Source: Ignavibacteria bacterium (GTDB taxonomy: Bacteria; Bacteroidota; Ignavibacteria; UBA10030; SZUA-254). Taken from it: a stretch of 20,346 nt of DNA. The DNA lies in NCBI GenBank assembly GCA_005877655.1, contig VBOC01000044.1, positions 1 to 20,346 on the forward strand. The letters are read 5' to 3'. The notes below the pieces were generated by a model. The model had not been told where the DNA came from and did no database searches. It worked only from the letters and a program-made list of their open reading frames with translations. Positions 15,192 to 20,346 of the stretch are shown in pieces. Both the position numbers and the translations under genes were made by a program. How positions within the stretch are numbered: position 1 is the stretch's first letter; each line of letters begins with the position of its first letter.

Positions 15192-17771
15192 TTATTCGCT
15201 CACAAACGGGCGCTGCCCGGATGTTTCAGTCTTTATCCGGAGTGTAGCGGTCTTCAGTCCCTCGGAGAATGCCTTAAGGGATACCCCGCCCGCCCGGCGT
15301 CCGGCCTGAATGATCACCTGGCACTTACCGCCGAACAACTTCCTCCGGTAACCTCCCGCAAGGTACTTGTCCGGCTCATGGCTGCTGGGATTGCCGTTTC
15401 CGACGCCGATGATGGTTCCATCCCCCTCGATTTCGAACCGGATCAGACTTTCGGCGGTGGCGATCTCCCTCCCTTCGCGATCAAGGGCATTCACTTCGAC
15501 GACACAGACATCCTCTCCGTCGGCACGGATGGCTGATCGGTCGGGTGTGAGTCCGATTGCGGCCGGTTCTCCGGTAGTCTCGACTCTTGACCGGATCGTT
15601 CTACTCTTTCTCCAGCCGCGAGCCTCGAGAGTACCCGGCTCGTATGCGACCTTCCACTGGAGATGCGAATTCGGCTCCATGATTTTTCTTCCCAGGCTCC
15701 TGCCGTTGAAGGACAACTCCACGCTGTCGCAGTTGCTCTGGCACCAGACGTCGATTGGCTGACCGACTCTCCCGCTCCAGTTCCAGTGGGGCGCGAGGTG
15801 AAGCACGTCTATGTCCGACCACCAGGATTGATAATAGTAAAAATTATTCTTCGGGAACCCGCACACATCGACGATGCCGAAATGTGAGCTGATGCAGGGC
15901 CAGTCGTACGGGCTCGGCTCGCCGCGGTAGTCGAATCCGGTCCAGACGAACGCCCCGGCCATCCATTTTCTTGCGGCGCAGTATTTCCACCAGGGTTCGG
16001 CGAGCGATCCATACCCGGGCGCGTTGACGTCATAATCACTGATGAACCCGTTGAGCGTATCGTTCGCGTAAATTCCGCGGGTGCAGTATGTGCTTGCTTC
16101 CTCGCTACCAAGGAGCGGTTGATCGGGATGATCGCGGTGATATTTGTCGATGTCCCCCCGCCCGATGTAATTCACACCCCTCACGTCGACCACGCTGTTA
16201 ACCCCTTCATAATGGTCGCCGTTGTCGGCCGCGAACGTGCAGAGGCGGCTTGGATCGAATTCCTTCTGGACTCGTTTCAGCGATCGGGCGATGTTTCTTC
16301 CCGTCTCGTTGTTCTGGATCCACCACTCCTCGTTCCCGAGCGACCAGATCATCACCGACGGGTGGTTCCGGTCCCGGAGAATGAGCTCCTGAAGCTGCCC
16401 CGCCGGTTCCGGCGTACTTCCCATCAGGCGATTCTCATCCATGACGAGCATGCCCAGCCGGTCGCAGGCCTCAAGGAGTTCAGGCGTCGGAGGATTGTGG
16501 CTCGTCCTGTAGGCATTGCATCCCATTTCCTTCAGCTTCCTGATCCGAAAGTATTGCAGGCCGTCGGGAAGCGCGGATCCGACTCCGGCATGATCCTGAT
16601 GACAGCATACTCCCTTGATCTTTACCGGCTTTCCGTTTAGAAAAAGGCCGCTATCCTTGTCGAACCGCACGGTTCGAATTCCAAACGGGGTTTCAGCCCG
16701 ATCCACGGTGTCCTGGCCCGAATGAATCGTCGAAACAAGCTTGTAGAGTTGCGGGGACTCGATCGACCAGAGCCTCGGGTTGGAGACGACGATGCTCTGT
16801 CGCAGATTTCTTTGCTCATTGGGGGCGAGGTTTAGAATATCCGACGACCCCCTTCCGACAACCGCGCCATCTTCGCCGGTGGCGGCGGAAACAAGCATGC
16901 AGCTCACCCGGGCATCGTTCTCGTTAAGGATCGTGGTCTCGATATTCACGCGACTCCAGCCGGAGGCGGGCTCGGCGGTCTCAGTCGTCACAAACGTTCC
17001 GTACAATGGGATATGCAGCGGGGCAGTTTTCAACAGCCAGACGTGACGGTAAATGCCCGCGCCTTCGTAGAACCAGCCTTCATACTGGCTCGCATCCACC
17101 CGTACGACGACAACATTTTTGCCTCCGTATTTCAGATAATCTGTGATGTCGAAGCTGAACTCGTTGTAGCCGCTGAGGTTGCGCCCCAGGAAATGCCCGT
17201 TCAGCCACACGACGCAGTCGCGGAACACACCGTCGAACTTCAGGGTAAGCCTTTTCCCCTTGTCCCCCTCGGGGACAATGAAGGTGCGACGGTACCATCC
17301 GATCGTGGTTTTCGGAAATCGCCGGCCGATAGGTTTGTAACCGTGGCTTCTTACGTCTTCGTCGTTCAACGAGCTGTCGTTGAAATCGGGCTTTGCGGGG
17401 CCGGCAGCATCCCCCGCTTTTGCGAAAGAGGCATGCGCCCCATAGCCGAAGTCCCCTTCCACAGATGCGGCGTCTCCAAGGTGGAACCTCCACCCGAAGT
17501 CAAACAAAAGCTGCTCTCTGACCGATTTCCCGTGAGTCTGCCCGAAGATCGGGCCGGTCACGGTCAGGCACATGAATGCCGCGAGGATCGCCGGATGGGA
17601 GGATCGAATCAGCCTCACCAGGAGTGCCGCCAATACCCCCGGATGACGAACGCGGAGCGGCCTCGCCGCGAACGCCTCGGACACGACCGGCCGGGGAATT
17701 CGCGCCGGCATCATAACGTCTTGCCTGCCTGTCCCGTACACCACCGGAGCAATTATATCCGTTAACCTCAT
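15192..17771 (-). CDS. Exported glycoside hydrolase family 2 enzyme (beta-galactosidase-like)
   Basis: Retaining glycosidase acting on beta-linked sugars. Counting from ATG 17771, a sugar-binding jelly roll covers about 87-247 (GWYRRTFIVP, DCVVWLNGHFLGRN, YEGAGIYRHVWL), an Ig-like domain about 249-357, and a TIM barrel about 362-650. The barrel has GVCCHQDHAGVG, CNAYRTSHNPP, acid/base Glu481 in SLGNEEWW and candidate nucleophile Glu557 in LLGSEEAS. Later parts include WCQSNCDSVELSFNGRSLGR, typical of extra C-terminal beta domains. A hydrophobic stretch ending PIFGQ fits a signal or lipoprotein-less export segment after a long basic N-terminus. The start is uncertain: 17771 lies just after the methyltransferase stop, 17714 is possible, and 17855 overlaps that gene. 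GH2 also includes beta-glucuronidases and mannosidases, so the sugar is not certain. Confidence 0.9.
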   Translation of the reverse strand: MRLTDIIAPVVYGTGRQDVMMPARIPRPVVSEAFAARPLRVRHPGVLAALLVRLIRSSHPAILAAFMCLTVTGPIFGQTHGKSVREQLLFDFGWRFHLGDAASVEGDFGYGAHASFAKAGDAAGPAKPDFNDSSLNDEDVRSHGYKPIGRRFPKTTIGWYRRTFIVPEGDKGKRLTLKFDGVFRDCVVWLNGHFLGRNLSGYNEFSFDITDYLKYGGKNVVVVRVDASQYEGWFYEGAGIYRHVWLLKTAPLHIPLYGTFVTTETAEPASGWSRVNIETTILNENDARVSCMLVSAATGEDGAVVGRGSSDILNLAPNEQRNLRQSIVVSNPRLWSIESPQLYKLVSTIHSGQDTVDRAETPFGIRTVRFDKDSGLFLNGKPVKIKGVCCHQDHAGVGSALPDGLQYFRIRKLKEMGCNAYRTSHNPPTPELLEACDRLGMLVMDENRLMGSTPEPAGQLQELILRDRNHPSVMIWSLGNEEWWIQNNETGRNIARSLKRVQKEFDPSRLCTFAADNGDHYEGVNSVVDVRGVNYIGRGDIDKYHRDHPDQPLLGSEEASTYCTRGIYANDTLNGFISDYDVNAPGYGSLAEPWWKYCAARKWMAGAFVWTGFDYRGEPSPYDWPCISSHFGIVDVCGFPKNNFYYYQSWWSDIDVLHLAPHWNWSGRVGQPIDVWCQSNCDSVELSFNGRSLGRKIMEPNSHLQWKVAYEPGTLEARGWRKSRTIRSRVETTGEPAAIGLTPDRSAIRADGEDVCVVEVNALDREGREIATAESLIRFEIEGDGTIIGVGNGNPSSHEPDKYLAGGYRRKLFGGKCQVIIQAGRRAGGVSLKAFSEGLKTATLRIKTETSGQRPFVSE

Positions 17772-17779
17772 CGTGATCG

Positions 17780-18526
17780 TTACCCGTTTAGCGATTTTCT
17801 TCCGACTCTCATGAAAAATGGAAAGGTAACTTTCTTTTTCGGTTCGCTCCCCCATGTTTTTCTGAGCTTCCCGGCAATCTTATCGACCGGATTCGCGTTG
17901 TTCTTATCGATGTAATGCTGAACCGCGGACCACGTGTTGAGATACCCGACGAGCTGGTCGAACTCCCATTCATGCTCGAGGAGGAACGACGGGGCGTTTA
18001 TTTCCCGGAACGGAAATGGTATGGTTTGATAATTATCGTCCACAAATTTTCGTTCTTCGTCCCAATAAGGATCGGTGATCTTGGTATAGAACTTATCGAT
18101 CACCGCGTCCGTTTCGTCTCCCGTCTTCAGGAGCGAATAGGCGAAGACTGCCAGGATTCCGCCGGATTTTAACGTTCGATCGACTTCCTTGTAAAACCGG
18201 GGAAAGTCAAACCAGTGGACGGCTTGCGCGACGGTTATCAGATCAAAGAGTTCGTCTGGAAAAGAGGTTTGTTCTGCCGCCTCGATCTTATAGACGACGT
18301 TGGGTTTTGCGACGGCATGCTTGATTTGATTTTCGCTGATATCGGTGGCATAGACCTTTTCGAAGTATTCTGCGAGCACTGCGGCGACCTGCCCATTTCC
18401 GGTACCGCAATCCCACGCCGCTTGGCGTTCAGGAACCAACGAAATCAGGAATTCAAAAAGTTGCCGGGGATAGGTGAGCCGGAACCGGGCATACAGGTGG
18501 GATCGCTTTGAGAAATTGTCTTTCAT
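17780..18526 (-). CDS. Class I SAM-dependent methyltransferase
   Basis: Cytoplasmic methyltransferase of 248 residues with motif I DCGTGNGQ (39-46), the acidic strand-2 residue in YATDIS (Asp62), EAAEQTSFPD (82-91) and FDLITVAQAVHWFD (94-107). The AVHWFD block is typical of Methyltransf_11 proteins related to trans-aconitate methyltransferases; the substrate here cannot be assigned. GGGGAG lies 8 bases before ATG 18526. It is 22 bases downstream of the SRAP gene and ends 8 bases before the glycosidase start, so the three are probably cotranscribed. Confidence 0.92.
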   Translation of the reverse strand: MKDNFSKRSHLYARFRLTYPRQLFEFLISLVPERQAAWDCGTGNGQVAAVLAEYFEKVYATDISENQIKHAVAKPNVVYKIEAAEQTSFPDELFDLITVAQAVHWFDFPRFYKEVDRTLKSGGILAVFAYSLLKTGDETDAVIDKFYTKITDPYWDEERKFVDDNYQTIPFPFREINAPSFLLEHEWEFDQLVGYLNTWSAVQHYIDKNNANPVDKIAGKLRKTWGSEPKKKVTFPFFMRVGRKSLNG

Positions 18527-18548
18527 GAGGCACGCTCCCCGTCGTGGC

Positions 18549-19256
18549 TTACACGGGCCGGATGAGTTCCGGCGAATCTATCCTGGCGTTATTGACTGCA
18601 GTCGATACAACCTGTGCCTTCATTTTCGATTCCGGGAACGGCCTAAGGTACGCCTTCAGTTTGTCGAAGTCCTCATAGGCCGGATCAAGCCACTCCTTCA
18701 ACGCCTTGTCGTCGAGGATGACGGGCATCCGGTTGTGGATCGGTTTGAGCAGCTCGTTCGGGCCGGTCGTGATGATCGCTCCCGTCAGGATGGATTTCTT
18801 GCCCTCCTCCTTCATTCGCCAAAGCCCGGCGAGGGGAAATATTTCGTTATCCTTCAGGAAAATTCTATGGGGAGTCTTGCGAACCCCTTTCGGAAGGGGC
18901 TTCTTTCCGGATTCTTTCGGCGCCTGCCATTCGTAGAACCCGTCGGCCACAAATACGCACCGATTTCGGAGCAGCAATGCCCGAAAGAATTTATTTCTCG
19001 CTACCGTGTCATCCCGGATGTTGATCTGCGTGGAAAACTTGCTCCCTTCCTTCTCGGCCCAGGGAGGAGTCAACCCCCAGAAGACATTCGTGAGATAGCG
19101 CTTCCCATCCTCTTTGGAAACGATTCCAGGGACGAACTGTGCCGGCGCGGCGTTGTACCTCGGTTTATAGTCCCGGAAATCAGGGGCGAGCTCGGCCTGG
19201 AACCGTTTCAGGATGAAGTCGACCTTGTCCGCAGTTATGGTGAACCGGCCGCACAT
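18549..19256 (-). CDS. SOS response-associated peptidase (SRAP, YedK/HMCES-like)
   Basis: SRAP proteins crosslink to abasic sites in single-stranded DNA through Cys2 and protect them. This 235-residue protein has MCGRFTI with Cys2, KPRYNAAPAQ, FWGLTPPWA, Asn79 in INIR, Glu109 in DGFYEWQ and His174 in IHNRMPVIL, matching the family active-site set. The INIRDDT stretch differs from the common INARAET. Length is normal for the family. It lies 58 bases after the small membrane protein gene and 22 bases before the methyltransferase gene. No LexA-type operator was recognised upstream. Confidence 0.95.
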   Translation of the reverse strand: MCGRFTITADKVDFILKRFQAELAPDFRDYKPRYNAAPAQFVPGIVSKEDGKRYLTNVFWGLTPPWAEKEGSKFSTQINIRDDTVARNKFFRALLLRNRCVFVADGFYEWQAPKESGKKPLPKGVRKTPHRIFLKDNEIFPLAGLWRMKEEGKKSILTGAIITTGPNELLKPIHNRMPVILDDKALKEWLDPAYEDFDKLKAYLRPFPESKMKAQVVSTAVNNARIDSPELIRPV

Positions 19257-19314
19257 ATTTATTCGGCGATGTCACGCATGCCGCGCAGCGCCACGGTGGG
19301 CGATTGCAATTTTG

Positions 19315-19653
19315 CTATCTGGCCAGGAGTAGTGATAATCCGGCGATGACGATGAGAATCGGCCACACGACTCCCCAATGCAGCCCGAGGAGAAAGATCA
19401 GCATCACTGCCGAGAGCGTTACAAGACCGATCAACGACGAGCGCATGCCGGCCATGAAGCTTCCCTGCGAGTCCTTTCGGGGGTGCATGACGTTTGACAA
19501 CAGGTACGAGATGGGAATCAGGAAGAAGAGGGCCCACCAGCGATTACCGATGCGGATCACATCGAGGTTTCGCAGGAGGAAAATCAGACCGAGGATGGTG
19601 ACCGTGAGTCCGACAATGGAGATATATCTATTTCTTGCGTCCGATCGATCCAT
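19315..19653 (-). CDS. Small four-helix membrane protein (LiaI/LiaF-like transmembrane region)
   Basis: Protein of 112 residues with four predicted membrane segments: about 12-30 (ISIVGLTVTILGLIFLL), 38-55 (RWWALFFLIPISYLLS), 72-90 (LIGLVTLSAVMLIFLLG) and 93-111 (GVVWPILIVIAGLSLLL). Short, partly charged loops separate them. The WWALFFLIP and WPILIVIAG patterns resemble the LiaI/LiaF-type (DUF5668-like) membrane region, a loose match. A strong Shine-Dalgarno (AGAGGAGAGGAAG) precedes ATG 19653. It is probably first in the run leading to SRAP, methyltransferase and glycosidase. Function unknown. Confidence 0.85.
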   Translation of the reverse strand: MDRSDARNRYISIVGLTVTILGLIFLLRNLDVIRIGNRWWALFFLIPISYLLSNVMHPRKDSQGSFMAGMRSSLIGLVTLSAVMLIFLLGLHWGVVWPILIVIAGLSLLLAR

Positions 19654-19761
19654 CAGTGACTTCCTCTCCTCTGAAAGCCGGGCCTACCCCCGTGGCTCTC
19701 CGGTCATATCGTTCACAGTCACCACCAATGATTGTCGCCGGTGGCGGGGAGCCCAAAAACT

Positions 19762-20346
19762 TCAGCGCCCGACAACCAGGATCGTAAACGTCCCCGGTTC
19801 GATCGTGGGGCGCGGGCGCGGGTGATCCGCCGTCGGGGCGGGAGCCGGCCCGAAATTCGCCGTCACCGTGTACACTCTGTGGGTCGACTCGTCGAGTGAC
19901 ATCGTCCGGGCCCCCCGTTGCGTGGAATCGTTCTCCATAACCCTATATTTCTCCGGTGTATCTTCATGGATGACCGTGAGGGTACCCTCGCCGTTCGATG
20001 CGAACGCAAGCCCTGTCCCCGGATCAAATCCCGCCGCATCGACGCCCTGACCGATGGGCAGTGTGGTGATGACTTTTCCGTTGTCGGCGTCGACGACGGC
20101 CATCATTTTATTTCCGCAGGCGCTGAAGAGCCGCCGATGGACCCGATCGATTGCCAGGCCGCTCGGCTCCTCGCCCGGAGCGATCGACCATCGGCTCTTC
20201 ACGCTTAGTGTCTTCGAATCGAACGTTACGATAACGCTGCTGTCTTCGATATTCACATACATGCTCCCCTTCCCGTCCGATACCCCAAATTCCGGTTTGC
20301 CGTCCAGGGGGACGGTGCCGACGACCGAGTCGGTTTGCGCATCGAT
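19762..20346 (-). CDS. YVTN/YncE-type beta-propeller protein, 5' end outside window
   Basis: The last 194 residues of a longer protein; the frame is open to the right edge. Repeating blade text such as DAQTDSVVGTVPLDGKPEFG, DSKTLSVKSRWSIAPGEEP, IDRVHRRLFSACGNKMMAVV and DADNGKVITTLPIGQGVD is typical of 40-residue YVTN repeats with a D-x-x-T/N-x-K-V pattern. The C-terminal blade contains a proline-rich loop (GPAPAPTADHPRPRP). Such proteins are usually secreted or periplasmic propellers with varied binding roles; ligand unknown. An internal ATG at 20262 is unlikely to be the start because repeat sequence continues upstream. Confidence 0.88.
   Translation of the reverse strand: MDAQTDSVVGTVPLDGKPEFGVSDGKGSMYVNIEDSSVIVTFDSKTLSVKSRWSIAPGEEPSGLAIDRVHRRLFSACGNKMMAVVDADNGKVITTLPIGQGVDAAGFDPGTGLAFASNGEGTLTVIHEDTPEKYRVMENDSTQRGARTMSLDESTHRVYTVTANFGPAPAPTADHPRPRPTIEPGTFTILVVGR

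Noticed and set aside
18474..19349. 291-codon plus-strand open frame
   Set aside because: Antisense to the SRAP gene and lacking any recognisable domain.
19702..19717. A further TGTGA-N6-TGACC dyad (minus strand) before the small membrane protein gene
   Set aside because: It resembles the 8783 site closely, but there is no -10-like sequence at the required distance in the GC-rich stretch downstream, so it is left as a possible chance match.

Overview
The window looks like a chromosomal segment from a moderately GC-rich member of the Bacteroidota/Ignavibacteriota (FCB) assemblage. This is an inference from gene content: a large secreted subtilase with HYR and fibronectin-III modules, a CarboxypepD_reg/plug/barrel TonB-type receptor, a secreted M13 peptidase, an exported GH2 glycosidase, and PilV/PilW/PilX-like pseudopilin genes. 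Purine-rich Shine-Dalgarno sequences precede several genes. I see no tRNA, rRNA, CRISPR array, transposase or integrase.

Layout. (1) 1-8562, minus strand: the 5' 1235 codons of a modular S8 protease whose C-terminus lies outside the window, then a frameshifted outer-membrane receptor, then an M13 metallopeptidase directly upstream of that receptor. This part looks devoted to extracellular protein breakdown and peptide uptake. (2) 8774-14980, plus strand: an isolated island of tandem paralogous cassettes built from three small N-terminally anchored families. I call them A (PilV-like), B (PilW-like) and C (PilX-like, with a conserved C-terminal domain). The order is [C0 fragment]-A1-B1-C1-A2-C2-B3-C3. 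C0 is a 3' fossil fused to a promoter, C2 carries an internal deletion plus frame change, and B3 carries a one-base frameshift. A1, B1, C1, A2 and C3 are intact. (3) 15192-19653, minus strand: a tight run of a four-helix membrane protein, a SRAP (YedK/HMCES-like) DNA-crosslink protein, a SAM methyltransferase and a GH2 beta-galactosidase-like enzyme. (4) 19762-20346, minus strand: the 3' end of a YVTN/YncE-type beta-propeller gene.

The most unusual content is the pseudopilin island. The proteins keep the architecture of minor pilins (N-terminal hydrophobic helix, then a periplasmic domain) but lack a recognisable prepilin leader and a conserved Glu5. The cassettes are duplicated, rearranged and partly decayed. 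Two matching promoter regions (before C0 and before A1) each carry a TGTGA-N6-TRACA dyad, like a CRP/FNR-family operator, at the same distance from an extended -10 box. A weaker version of the same arrangement sits before the S8 protease, which hints at shared control of the protease and the pilin-like genes. Two C genes are preceded by 12-13-codon micro-ORFs that overlap the C start as ATGA.

All similarity statements come from reading motifs by eye. No database search was run. Several frame disruptions (receptor, B3, C2) could be real decay or assembly indels.
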